Positions 17,907-26,442 of a DNA stretch of 64,000 nt are shown piece after piece. Position 1 is the stretch's first letter. Each line of letters begins with the position of its first letter. The position numbers and the translations under genes are program-made. The notes beneath the pieces were generated by a model. The model was not told the origin of the DNA. It made no database searches and saw only the letters and a program-made list of their open reading frames with translations. Origin of the DNA: Methanosarcinales archaeon (lineage in GTDB: Archaea; Halobacteriota; Methanosarcinia; Methanosarcinales; Methanoperedenaceae); contig CAJPFJ010000006.1 in assembly GCA_905339155.1 (NCBI GenBank), positions 1 through 64,000 of the forward strand, in the 5' to 3' direction.

Positions 17907-20007
17907 GAACATCTTTCGTATATCCAAAAGGCAAAAGCATACTCTCGGCAGCGCGAAGCAGGAACTCAAAGTACTTGTCCCTGTCATACTGCGTGCTTTC
18001 ATCCACAAGCTGGGCGATTTTCACGCGTTTCATGTAGCTTTTCGAAGCATGGTCTGTGAGCACGTATCTGATACTCTGTCCGGGTTGAATTGTGATACCT
18101 TCTTTCTGGAACTGGCGTATGGCTGCGGTATTATTGTTTGACTGCCTGTAATCCTGGATGCTTCTGGATATGCGGGCAGTAAGTATCATATCTTCGATCA
18201 TGCACTCACCTTTAAGCACCCGTCTTGAATATTTCCGTAATATATCAAGAGCTTCCGGTATCAAACGATAAAACCCTTCGGCATCATCGGCGCGTGAAAG
18301 GCACAACAGCATCTCATCCTGCATATGTATTATGAGCGCCGGTGTGTCACTTCGCCTCATCTCGATGCCGCGCACTTTTAATTTCCCGTTTGTCATCACG
18401 CCATAATAGCGATTCAGGGCGCCTGAGCCATTTGATCTGTTCGGCAGGAACACTATCCACTTAAATACTCCCTTGTGTTCAAGCCTGATCCCTATGCGCT
18501 CACTCGCGCGCCTGCAAAGCCTGTCCGGGTCATTGCCTTTCACCCACAGGCTGTCCACTATCCCGTGAAGTACTTCAAATCCCATCTCTTCGGCCAGGTC
18601 GATCGTTTGCAGAAGTATTTCCCTGCCGTATGCAGTTATTGATTCGTAGCATTCTATCCTCCCGAATCGCGCCTTGTTATAACCCATATAGCCGAAGCTT
18701 GTGACAAGCAGCCATTTGAGAAGGTTCTGCTTCATCTCGTATTCTTCTGCCCGGTCGGGGAATTCTGTGATCCTTTTTTTGAATTCCATGCGCCTTTCTA
18801 TGAGGGGTTTTAGCACCCGCGGTATAAGCCCGAGCCGCTTCTCACAGATATTATATCCCGTAAAAGGCACCCTTTGTTTCGAATCGCGGCAGCATCCGCA
18901 CAACACGGTCTCAGGCGAGATATTGTGGTTTACCATTATGTTCGGGAAAAGGGATGCAAAATCAAGTTCTGCGGCATTCTCATGCAAGCCCACATGAGGT
19001 TCAATCACAAGCGCGCCCCTGTCTGCTATCATGAGTTCAAGCGCTGTCTTCCAGTTCTCGGCAAGGTTTCGTTTCCATGGGACAAGCACGCCATCCCTTT
19101 GTGCCTGGTTGACCTGCAGCGCGGTCACAGCGCTTCCGGGACTTAAGCGCGAAAGTTCCTGCATCGGGATACCGGTGATCCTTGCAAGGTCAATAAGTCC
19201 GGCAAGTCCGCCTTCTTTGAACATGAACGAAGCGCGGTCAAGGTGCAGCCTGCCTGAAAGGATATGTCCCTGCGGCTTGTAGAATATCCTTCCGTAGCTG
19301 AAGTAAGACCTTCCTTTTTTCGGGTCTTTGTCTTTCCTGCGCCCGAGCTGCAGAAGAATCCCGTATTTTCCTGCCCTGCGATAAAGATATGGAAAGTCAA
19401 AGCTGTCACCGCCATTTGTTGTGATGATATCCGGGTCTTCTTTTGCGATAAGTCCTGAAATATTGCAAAGCAACTCAAATTCATTTCCTTCGATTATGGT
19501 TTCTCCTAAGGTGATGCTTCCCACAGGTTCATCCATTGTGATGATGCCGTGCTTTCTTTTCGGTTTTACGGATAGTTCCATGATCTTAAGATCCGGGATC
19601 GTGTAGTCCATCGAATAACGGTCAGCCATATAGTCATCCGGATCGATATTTGCCATTGGGAACATGTTTTTCAAAAGAAGATATTGCCTCGCAGGGTTAA
19701 GGTCTATGTTGTACAGCATGCATCCGCGTTCCTCAAGCATCCCGGCTATTTCATAAATTATTTCGGTGTTCCTGGCCTTCACTGCAATAATGGGCTCTGG
19801 CGGCCCTGATAGATGCGTTTTTTTATTATCAAAGCAAGCTGAAATAACGCCGGGAATCGTGGATATAAGGTATCTCAGTTCGGAATTGCCTGAAACATAG
19901 ATATCAGGATAGTAAATCTCACTTACAGGCAGGCATCTGTCATTCTTTTTTATCCAGCATGTTATTGAGTTCTCCTCGTTGTCGTACTGTACATCCAGAA
20001 GATGCAT
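17875..20007 (-). CDS. Divergent family B DNA polymerase (PolB2-like)
   Basis: 710 residues, clearly family B but divergent. Motif A is LDFASLFPNIM (about 348-358); motif B is the LLKWLLVTSFGYMGY region (429-443); motif C is HGIVDSLW (481-488), where the usual DTDS has become VDS. The second, essential Asp is kept, so polymerase activity is possible. Exonuclease motif II is visible (TTNGGDSFDFPYL) but the usual ExoI FDIE is not, so proofreading is doubtful. A Cys cluster (CGCC, then NICEK, about 370-388) sits between motifs A and B. It overlaps the small upstream gene by 68 bp, and with the RadA-like gene forms one cassette. A repair or translesion role is inferred from context. Confidence 0.88.
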   Translation of the reverse strand: MHLLDVQYDNEENSITCWIKKNDRCLPVSEIYYPDIYVSGNSELRYLISTIPGVISACFDNKKTHLSGPPEPIIAVKARNTEIIYEIAGMLEERGCMLYNIDLNPARQYLLLKNMFPMANIDPDDYMADRYSMDYTIPDLKIMELSVKPKRKHGIITMDEPVGSITLGETIIEGNEFELLCNISGLIAKEDPDIITTNGGDSFDFPYLYRRAGKYGILLQLGRRKDKDPKKGRSYFSYGRIFYKPQGHILSGRLHLDRASFMFKEGGLAGLIDLARITGIPMQELSRLSPGSAVTALQVNQAQRDGVLVPWKRNLAENWKTALELMIADRGALVIEPHVGLHENAAELDFASLFPNIMVNHNISPETVLCGCCRDSKQRVPFTGYNICEKRLGLIPRVLKPLIERRMEFKKRITEFPDRAEEYEMKQNLLKWLLVTSFGYMGYNKARFGRIECYESITAYGREILLQTIDLAEEMGFEVLHGIVDSLWVKGNDPDRLCRRASERIGIRLEHKGVFKWIVFLPNRSNGSGALNRYYGVMTNGKLKVRGIEMRRSDTPALIIHMQDEMLLCLSRADDAEGFYRLIPEALDILRKYSRRVLKGECMIEDMILTARISRSIQDYRQSNNNTAAIRQFQKEGITIQPGQSIRYVLTDHASKSYMKRVKIAQLVDESTQYDRDKYFEFLLRAAESMLLPFGYTKDVLTNSTRSKDC

Positions 20008-20245
20008 TTAATGCCTCCTGTATTTGTTTAATGTCCTTTTGCTGCTCGATCAGTATTGACAGGAACATCGAATCCATGGGGTCAAGCATCGCGGCGACGG
20101 TTGATGAGGACGCATGTTTTCTTGCCATGTTCATTATGATATCGAATGCGCTCCTGTCTTCTCCACGCAGAGCCCTTCGAAAGACAGCAAGATCAAGGAC
20201 GATGCTTTCAAGTAGCACCCTGAAGCTTGGCACAGTTCTGCCCAT
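19940..20245 (-). CDS. Small protein of the RadA-like/PolB cassette
   Basis: 101 residues, no recognised domain; mostly helical (FRRALRGEDRSAFDIIMNMA, then DSMFLSILIEQQKDIKQIQ, a short coiled coil). It overlaps the RadA-like gene upstream by 38 bp and the polymerase gene downstream by 68 bp in different reading frames, so the three are translationally coupled. By position it may bridge the other two proteins, as accessory subunits do in bacterial mutasome cassettes; that is inference only. Confidence 0.8.
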   Translation of the reverse strand: MGRTVPSFRVLLESIVLDLAVFRRALRGEDRSAFDIIMNMARKHASSSTVAAMLDPMDSMFLSILIEQQKDIKQIQEALNASSGCTVRQRGELNNMLDKKE

Positions 20246-20885
20246 TTATCTCACCTCCGAGAAAATCAATAAATCTTGTCTGCCCGGGCGGGAGGGGTAC
20301 ATACTCAAATAAATTATCGCCGTCATGCACTTTTATAATGGTTTTTCTCTCATCGATCCTGATAACCCGGTCAGCATTCCCGGCTACCATCCGGTCTCCC
20401 CACCATATTCCTCCGAAGCTTGTCACTACTGTTACAAGATTTAATGACCGTGTGATCTCTTTCAGATTTTTCAGGATAGGGCCGAATAACTTTTTCCCGT
20501 CTTGCGTTGAAAAAAGATTAGAAAGATATAAAACAGCAACAAGCGATGGGTTCCACCTGGTAACAGCTTCATGCAATCCGCTTATGATCGCATCCATCTG
20601 GTACTCGGTGAATGCTCGGGCGACATGTATACGGCAGAGCGCCTGTCGTGGTTCAAAACCCATGAATTTCACAGCTCTTGAAACTGCATACGGGTTGAAG
20701 CTATTTCCCCCGTCCACAACTATGACATCCTGTCCCCTGCATACGGCCAGAGCGCACATTGTAAACAGGGTTTCAGACACAAGCCCTGATGTCCCCTCAA
20801 TGACCGTGAGGAGTGAAGGTTCAAAGCCTGAAGGGTCAATACAACCGCATAATAATGGATTTGAGTGTCTGAATGAGGCACGCAT
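20208..20885 (-). CDS. RecA/RadA-superfamily paralogue with degenerate Walker A
   Basis: 225 residues. The fold is recognisable from the order of strands (TVIEGTSGLVSETL in the P-loop position, then DVIVVDGGNSFNP, LVAVLYLSNLF in the Walker B position and LVTVVTSFGG), but the P-loop is EGTSGLVSET, without the GKT/S, and the Walker B acidic residue is missing. It is therefore probably an inactive RecA-like protein that binds a partner rather than ATP. It is first in an overlapping operon with a small protein and a family B polymerase. The arrangement recalls the bacterial ImuA (RecA-like)-polymerase cassettes. Confidence 0.8.
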   Translation of the reverse strand: MRASFRHSNPLLCGCIDPSGFEPSLLTVIEGTSGLVSETLFTMCALAVCRGQDVIVVDGGNSFNPYAVSRAVKFMGFEPRQALCRIHVARAFTEYQMDAIISGLHEAVTRWNPSLVAVLYLSNLFSTQDGKKLFGPILKNLKEITRSLNLVTVVTSFGGIWWGDRMVAGNADRVIRIDERKTIIKVHDGDNLFEYVPLPPGQTRFIDFLGGEINGQNCAKLQGAT

Positions 20886-21050
20886 ATTTTCACCTGTTTT
20901 GGAAATAGAAGTCTGTTTTCATGGTATAATAGAAAGAGCAAAGAGCGGGGTGAAAGTGTTTTTGAGCCTACTCCGAAGCTGGCAGGAACAACCAATCTTC
21001 TATAACCTTAAATATAAAGCGAATCATAAGAGAAAGTACAGAGTGATACT

Positions 21051-21335
21051 ATGGAGCAGTTTGAAGATAAGCGAAAAGAAGCCTTGGAATTATATCACCA
21101 AAATAAGCTCACTATCGTTGATCATGCTCTTGAAAGAATGGTTGAAAGGAATATTCAATATGAAGACATCGAATCCGTTCTGCTTCATGGTTCAATCTAC
21201 AAACAAGAAATCGACAAATATGGAGATATCCGCTATAATATCAGAGGAACAGACACCGAAAAGAATATCATTCGGATGACATTCATCATTAAAGAAAATC
21301 TGGTAGCAATAACTGTAATTCGTGAACAGGAGTAA
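21051..21335 (+). CDS. DUF4258 protein, probable RelE-like toxin
   Basis: 94 residues matching the DUF4258 pattern: VDHALERMVERNI (the conserved H-x2-R-M-x2-R motif at about 29-41), EDIESVLLHG, then strands ending NIIRMTFIIKENLVAITVI. These proteins are usually encoded next to a YgiT-type zinc-finger protein, as here (six-base gap), and are predicted mRNA-interferase-like toxins. A TATA-like CTTAAATATAAA lies about 35-45 bp upstream. Toxicity is a family prediction, not visible in the sequence. Confidence 0.75.
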   Translation: MEQFEDKRKEALELYHQNKLTIVDHALERMVERNIQYEDIESVLLHGSIYKQEIDKYGDIRYNIRGTDTEKNIIRMTFIIKENLVAITVIREQE

Positions 21336-21341
21336 GGAAAT

Positions 21342-21689
21342 ATGAATAATAAAGAAATCAAATGCGTTATGTGTGGAGCACAGACCGAAGAAGCAAAGGA
21401 CATTGTCATCACTTCAACCATCCAGAGCCGTGAAATTGTGATTACCGGACTTACAGGCACACGCTGCCCCGAGTGTGGGGAACAGTATGTGGATTCAGAA
21501 TCCAGCAAGAAAGCCCTGGAGGTCGCAAATAAATTCCGCAAACCTGCGATAGTATTCAAACGGAAGGTCACGGTTAGCGGAGGCCGGCGCGTGATAGGTA
21601 TCCCTGAGGAGATCGACAGGGCCCTGGGGAAGAAAGAAAACGTAGATATCTGGCTTGAAGGCGATAAGATTGTGGCTGAAGTCTACTGA
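21342..21689 (+). CDS. YgiT-type zinc finger/AbrB-like protein, probable antitoxin
   Basis: 115 residues: an N-terminal zinc finger of two C-x2-C knuckles (VMCGAQ at about 9-12 and CPECGEQ near 43-46), followed by a C-terminal swapped-hairpin AbrB/SpoVT-like segment (RVIGIPEEIDRALGKKENVD, then IWLEGDKIVAEVY). It is translated six bases after the DUF4258 gene. As in MqsA-type antitoxins, the zinc finger would bind the toxin and the C-terminal domain the promoter. Confidence 0.75.
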   Translation: MNNKEIKCVMCGAQTEEAKDIVITSTIQSREIVITGLTGTRCPECGEQYVDSESSKKALEVANKFRKPAIVFKRKVTVSGGRRVIGIPEEIDRALGKKENVDIWLEGDKIVAEVY

Positions 21690-21822
21690 ATTATTTTTCT
21701 GTCCTCTGGATTGATGCATTTACGAACATGACCGTTTCATTGAGGAGGTATACAGTAATTATGTAACGGGATACTTACTGAACCAACAGTTTTATCTATA
21801 AAGTATTTGATTTTAAGGAGAG

Positions 21823-22410
21823 ATGGCGCGATCAAAATCAATTCTATTCATAACGGTCATATGGTTGGTAGTTCTCTTATCGGGATGTGTTGATGAAAAA
21901 AATATAACAGCAGTTCCAACAACCCCGGCGATAACTACAAATGTCACATCTACACCATCTGCTATTGCTCCGGAGATTGCTCCCACAAATAATGGTCTTG
22001 AAAAAAGTGATCTAAATGGTACTATTATCGTAGAACCAGAGGAAAGCCCAACACCTGCGCCATCGTTCACAGCGCCTAAAGAAGCGCTATCCACTGCCCT
22101 GTATGTAACAGCACGAATGAAACCAATGAGTAATTGGAGTTCCGGGAACGAGATAAAATATGAGCTTAACTGGTTGAAAGTGTACATCTTGAACCAACAA
22201 AATAATCCACTCTCAATAAAAACGCAGATTATCAGTGGCGACCAGATACTTGAAGAAAAATCGTTCGTTCTTGATAAACTTGAAAGCAGCGTTGAATTTT
22301 CGAATGAAAAAAATCATTTTGTCAATAGCACTAATGTAACTTTACGGGTGTTGATCAAGGACTATCCACCAAAAGATTATCCGTTTATAACAGTAGACCA
22401 ACTCAATTAG
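21823..22410 (+). CDS. Predicted surface lipoprotein, function unknown
   Basis: 195 residues. It begins with a lipoprotein signal peptide (hydrophobic ILFITVIWLVVLLSGC with Cys at about 22 as lipobox), then a Thr/Pro/Ala-rich linker to about residue 85, then a compact beta-rich domain with ELNWLKVYILNQQNNPL and possible N-glycosylation sites. There is no enzyme motif. AAGGAGAG directly upstream of the ATG is a good ribosome-binding site. It is convergent with truD, nine bases apart. Confidence 0.75.
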   Translation: MARSKSILFITVIWLVVLLSGCVDEKNITAVPTTPAITTNVTSTPSAIAPEIAPTNNGLEKSDLNGTIIVEPEESPTPAPSFTAPKEALSTALYVTARMKPMSNWSSGNEIKYELNWLKVYILNQQNNPLSIKTQIISGDQILEEKSFVLDKLESSVEFSNEKNHFVNSTNVTLRVLIKDYPPKDYPFITVDQLN

Positions 22411-22419
22411 ACACCCAAG

Positions 22420-23703
22420 TCAATTCTTCATAAACTCCCTTAAAACAGTCGTCGCATAACTTCCCTTTTGCAGCGAAAAGCTAAGCGTCGATTTCGTCTT
22501 CCCTGCATTTTTTTCATCCTCACCGACACTGAATTCAGGCTTAAAAGGCACGATTATCTCCCTTCGCAGTCCCTTCGATGCCAATTCAGGTATATCAGGG
22601 ACTTTGAAACCTTCTGTATCAATATTCAATTCCCTTACCACTGCCCTCTCAATTTCTCCAGCCTGTCCTTCTGCGAACTGGGTTTCATACCCCACAAGAG
22701 GCGCTGTCACGAATGCGCGTCCCCTGTTGATAAGATTATTTATCCCGTCAAGATTATCCTTTGTTACTTTCTGCAGCCTTGACGTATCGGGCAACCCCAT
22801 CTCGTTCTTGAAGCAAACAATATCCCCGTCATAAGCCTCGTTGATCGACATGCCAGATCCGATGCGGCGGCTCAATATCAGATTGAAAATATATGACTGG
22901 TAGGCATGCAGGAACATTGCCATTAATTTTGGCGACAAAGCCCGAAAAGCCCCGGCATGATCATCGGGATGTGCGATCAGGTGGCTCATCATAGCCCTTT
23001 CGAATTGCAAATGAAGAGGAAATATTTTTACTCCTTCTTTGAAATCTCCTGTATCACACACGAACTGGCGCGCTTTTCTAATGCTATCATTCTCCTGGGG
23101 ATATGCTTTTGCTATATAGGTCATGGCAGCTTCTTTGATATCTCCCCTGAGGATGGCTTCACCCACGACATGCGTTACTGGCCTGTTCTCCCCGAATCTC
23201 TGGACTCCGAAAAAATTGGGAACTCCTTTTTCAAGCTCATGGATTATAGATGTTATCCGCTTCAGGGTCTCTTCATGAGAGAGGTCGATATTTCGTATGG
23301 TGATCTTGAAACGATTGCCCCACAGGTCGCCGAGGCTCACCTTTTTATTTGAGCGCCCGATCGGTTTGAATTCAATATCCTTTAAATGAATGCGTGCAAG
23401 GTCTTCTTCTGAGATATCCCGGATACTTATTTTCTGTTTTGTAATGGCGCGCTTGTCCTTTGTGCCTGCCCACCCGAACCGTGTCTGGCTTATTCTCAAT
23501 ATACGCGCAAGATCGCGCACAAGATGGTGGATATCCCAGTTCGTCTTTGTGAGTTCAGCGATAAGGTATTGCCCGGAAGGTGTCTCAATCCTGTTCGTTA
23601 ATTCCTCAACGCAGAAATCTTCTATTTCCTGCCGTATGACGCCGCCGATGCCAGGGATTTTTGTGTAGAAAAGACCAATTCCGATAGTGATATCTGTGGT
23701 AAT
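22420..23703 (-). CDS. truD: tRNA pseudouridine synthase TruD, probable ATT start
   Basis: Forms pseudouridine 13 in tRNA(Glu). The catalytic motif is GWAGTKDKRAITKQ, with the insertion domain and RFGENRPVTH and ALSPKLMAMFLHAYQSYIFN downstream. A standard start (GTG, 23520) would give 366 residues, but the same frame continues upstream with unmistakable TruD sequence (KIPGIGGVIRQEIEDFCVEE, then TKTNWDIHHLV) to a stop just beyond 23720. No ATG, GTG or TTG occurs in that stretch. An ATT at 23703-23701, eight bases after GAGG (23715-23712), is the best candidate, giving 427 residues. Alternatively the start codon has been mutated. Confidence 0.88.
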   Translation of the reverse strand: MTTDITIGIGLFYTKIPGIGGVIRQEIEDFCVEELTNRIETPSGQYLIAELTKTNWDIHHLVRDLARILRISQTRFGWAGTKDKRAITKQKISIRDISEEDLARIHLKDIEFKPIGRSNKKVSLGDLWGNRFKITIRNIDLSHEETLKRITSIIHELEKGVPNFFGVQRFGENRPVTHVVGEAILRGDIKEAAMTYIAKAYPQENDSIRKARQFVCDTGDFKEGVKIFPLHLQFERAMMSHLIAHPDDHAGAFRALSPKLMAMFLHAYQSYIFNLILSRRIGSGMSINEAYDGDIVCFKNEMGLPDTSRLQKVTKDNLDGINNLINRGRAFVTAPLVGYETQFAEGQAGEIERAVVRELNIDTEGFKVPDIPELASKGLRREIIVPFKPEFSVGEDEKNAGKTKSTLSFSLQKGSYATTVLREFMKN

Positions 23704-23730
23704 GGAAAGTGCCTCTTTAAATTTATTATA

Positions 23731-25482
23731 CTACTTTAACTCCACAAAGAAATAAACATTGCCTTCGTTCCTGAGCGTTGAAGGTATTGCAATTTCATAA
23801 TTATGAGATGAATTTCCAAGGCCGGTTGTACCTGCATTGATCCTTGTTATAAACACAAGTTCTTCAGCGTCATCCCCATATTCGCCATCCCCATTATCTT
23901 TAGTCGTGTCCCATAGAATTCCTGCAATAAAAGTGGAAGTCCCTACTGAGTTGTAATTTGTGGTATTTGTACTATTAACTATCGCTACATTTTCTATTTT
24001 CTTACCATAAACCGTGAAACTCGTGACGTTCCGTGGAGAAGTACCATTCGGGCCAAAAAGCGCAGTGATATTATTATTTAGGAAACCTGTGGCATTATTG
24101 CTTCCTGGTGTCATGTTTAGAAGCTCATCGGCTTTTCGGAAATTGTCCGGGGAAATTTCCCCGTTCTTTTTCCTTCCCAGGGCCTGAAGATTGTTAAAAT
24201 CAAGGGATGGGATTTTAGAAACAAAAACATTTCCCTGATTGGTATCCCAACTCCAGTTGATGAGAGAATTCCCCTTTTGATCGCCCAGGTTAATGTTCCC
24301 GGAAATGTTCCCGTAGTATTTCTGCCATGCAGAGACATTAATATTTTTTGAAGCATTGTTGTTACTATCATCAGTCTCAAGAAGGGTATTTTCAGGATCA
24401 ATTTTTATTGAAATATTATGTGTGCCTATGATTGAATTCCAATAGATAGTGGCATTCTGGCTTTCGCCTGCGCTGATATTTGTGATCGTGGCATTTGCAA
24501 TATTATTTCCCTGACCCGGGGGACCGTCATAGAAACTCACATTAATATTACTGGCATCTCCCAATCCGTTATTATAAACAGTTGCATTCATGGTTACATT
24601 CACGTTTTCTTTTACCTCACCATTCTCAATTTCAGATGGTATATATGAGAAAGATATATTATCTTGAGTCATAACAAGGTCCGGAATTTTTGCAAGGGGC
24701 AGATAATCAACGTTTGAGGCATCGAGAGTATAAGAAGAATCGCAAATATCATCGTTATTCGCATCAGTACATGTCTGCGAGAATCCTGTTCCATTCGGAT
24801 ATGCCCAGTAATTTCCTCCCAGGTTAGAACCTGTAATTATATTCGTGCCTTCTATCTTCGTTGTGTTCCATGTGTTAGAGGCATCAATGTTATAATTATT
24901 GATATTATTAAAATGGTTATTATATATGATATTGTTATTTGAATTATAAATACCGATTCCACTCTCACCGTTATGATTTGCAGTATTGTCGCGGATTGTG
25001 TTATTAGTATTCATATAAAGGTATATACCGTAATTGGTATTATTCAAAACTGTACTGTTGTCTATCAGGTTATCGTTGCCAGAAGAATCGATATAAATAC
25101 CATTTACATTCGAGACTGCTGTTATCCGGGTGATAACACCAGATGACGTGCCCTGGTAAAATATTCCATAAAACCAATCGGTTACTGTTAGATTCCTTAC
25201 TGTTATGTTTGTATAATTAGTACCTGTCTGCACACCATAGGAGCCCGCCTCATCTATTCCATCGATAGTATATCCCCCGCCATCAAAATCAACGTCATTT
25301 GCCAGTATTTTGATACACGGGCCGGTAGCGTTATCCAGAATATCCGTTGTTAAGGTATAAGAGCCGCTGTCATTTATATATATACAGGAATTGACACCTG
25401 TGGAAGCATACACGGGCAGGATAATGATTGATACGAATATTAGTCCTAAAAGGAACTTTCTCATATCCTCTTTATTATTCAT
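23731..25482 (-). CDS. Secreted beta-helix/CARDB protein with C-terminal shared surface domain
   Basis: 583 residues: signal peptide (about 1-27), a right-handed beta-helix with NosD-like repeats (about 55-235; ...NLIDNSTVLNNTNYGIYLY, NTIRDNTANHNGESG), a CARDB-like beta-sandwich (about 285-385) and a C-terminal domain (390-583) beginning WQKYYGNISGNINLGD and ending YEIAIPSTLRNEGNVYFFVE. That last domain recurs in the two plus-strand genes at 25649 and 28360. It is very rich in Asn/Thr and N-glycosylation sequons, so is extracellular. Binding of polysaccharide or cell-surface polymer is likely from the fold; no function is proved. Confidence 0.8.
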   Translation of the reverse strand: MNNKEDMRKFLLGLIFVSIIILPVYASTGVNSCIYINDSGSYTLTTDILDNATGPCIKILANDVDFDGGGYTIDGIDEAGSYGVQTGTNYTNITVRNLTVTDWFYGIFYQGTSSGVITRITAVSNVNGIYIDSSGNDNLIDNSTVLNNTNYGIYLYMNTNNTIRDNTANHNGESGIGIYNSNNNIIYNNHFNNINNYNIDASNTWNTTKIEGTNIITGSNLGGNYWAYPNGTGFSQTCTDANNDDICDSSYTLDASNVDYLPLAKIPDLVMTQDNISFSYIPSEIENGEVKENVNVTMNATVYNNGLGDASNINVSFYDGPPGQGNNIANATITNISAGESQNATIYWNSIIGTHNISIKIDPENTLLETDDSNNNASKNINVSAWQKYYGNISGNINLGDQKGNSLINWSWDTNQGNVFVSKIPSLDFNNLQALGRKKNGEISPDNFRKADELLNMTPGSNNATGFLNNNITALFGPNGTSPRNVTSFTVYGKKIENVAIVNSTNTTNYNSVGTSTFIAGILWDTTKDNGDGEYGDDAEELVFITRINAGTTGLGNSSHNYEIAIPSTLRNEGNVYFFVELK

Positions 25483-25492
25483 TTCAATCCTA

Positions 25493-25584
25493 TTACATCA
25501 TTATGAGCATAATAACATATATAATTTTCCCTAATCATTATATAATACAACAGTCATATATGCATGATAAGCATAATGATGTAA
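25493..25584. promoter_or_regulatory. 13-bp inverted repeat spanning a divergent surface-gene promoter
   Basis: TTACATCATTATG (25493-25505) and its exact reverse complement CATAATGATGTAA (25572-25584) flank 66 bp that contain two TATA-like boxes (CATATATAATTTT and CATTATATAATAC). The element lies between the divergent genes starting at 25482 and 25649, whose products share a domain. A dimeric regulator binding both arms could coordinate them. Confidence 0.5.
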
Positions 25585-25648
25585 AAATCCCCCAAGAAGT
25601 TGGATTATGAAGGATTTAATCGATATGCAAAAACGGAGGAATTAAAAT

Positions 25649-26365
25649 ATGAAGAAAGTAGACTTCAATACAGTGCTGTCAACAGCTATTTTAGCTTTGT
25701 CACTATTATTCACAGCAGGGGCTGCATCTGCTGCTATAGGTGATAATGATCTGGATAGAAGCTTATTAATAAATGGAACAAACGAAACTCAAGCCCTTAG
25801 AACAGGTGAAAATTCCAGTCAATCAACAGGAGGATATATTACTCAGATTGACTTGTATTCACAAACCAACCAGACCCAGAATTGGCAGGGCTACTTTGGT
25901 AACGTATCAGGTGAAATAACATTGAGTGGCAATAACAGTAACGAGATGTATAATTGGACGGTTAATGTCACGAACAGATCTATTTATGCAATAGCAAATT
26001 CTGATTTTACGGCCTGGGATACACTCTTTCCCGCCAATATCACTAACATTGACGCAATTTGGTTTGGTAGTGAAGTAATGCCGGATACTGTCAAGAATAC
26101 ATATAAAACAGGTATTGGAAATAGGACTTTCGTAGATACATCAATAAATGCTTCTCATGTATATACAACAAGTGGTTTTTTAGACCATGTGATTCAATCC
26201 ACTGCAACTGACGACACTAACCTAACCAATGCACAGGTATTATGGGCAGCGGTCGTTGTAGACCCCAAGCTAAACTACAAAAACGAGTCTTCAAACTATG
26301 AATTGCTTGTTCCTGTAAATAGGACCTCACCTAATATATACTATTTCTACATGGAACTTCCATAA
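25649..26365 (+). CDS. Secreted protein made of the shared surface domain
   Basis: 238 residues: signal peptide (LSTAILALSLLFTAGAASAA), then a single domain with GGYITQIDLYSQ, QNWQGYFGNVSGEITL and the ending NYELLVPV...IYYFYMELP. The same pattern closes the protein encoded at 23731-25482 and forms most of the one at 28360-28929. There are many sequons (NxT/S). A strong GGAGG ribosome-binding site precedes the ATG and a hairpin-plus-T-run terminator follows it. Function is unknown; an S-layer-associated or pilus-like surface role is possible. Confidence 0.8.
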   Translation: MKKVDFNTVLSTAILALSLLFTAGAASAAIGDNDLDRSLLINGTNETQALRTGENSSQSTGGYITQIDLYSQTNQTQNWQGYFGNVSGEITLSGNNSNEMYNWTVNVTNRSIYAIANSDFTAWDTLFPANITNIDAIWFGSEVMPDTVKNTYKTGIGNRTFVDTSINASHVYTTSGFLDHVIQSTATDDTNLTNAQVLWAAVVVDPKLNYKNESSNYELLVPVNRTSPNIYYFYMELP

Positions 26366-26370
26366 GCCTG

Positions 26371-26402
26371 GTTGGATCCTTGATCCAACTTCTTTTTTTT
26401 TT
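26371..26402 (+). terminator. Hairpin plus T-run terminator
   Basis: GTTGGATC (26371-26378), loop CTT, GATCCAAC (26382-26389), followed by a run of Ts up to about 26402. The perfect 8-bp stem with T-tract lies six bases after the stop of the surface-protein gene and separates it from the next gene. Confidence 0.75.
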
Positions 26403-26442
26403 CGGGCGAAGGTTTAATATATAAGTTTATATTATCATAGTA

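Noticed and set aside
20227..21279. Long plus-strand open frame (350 codons)
   Set aside because: It is antisense to the RadA-like gene over most of its length, has low-complexity odd composition, and its end overlaps the DUF4258 gene in another frame.
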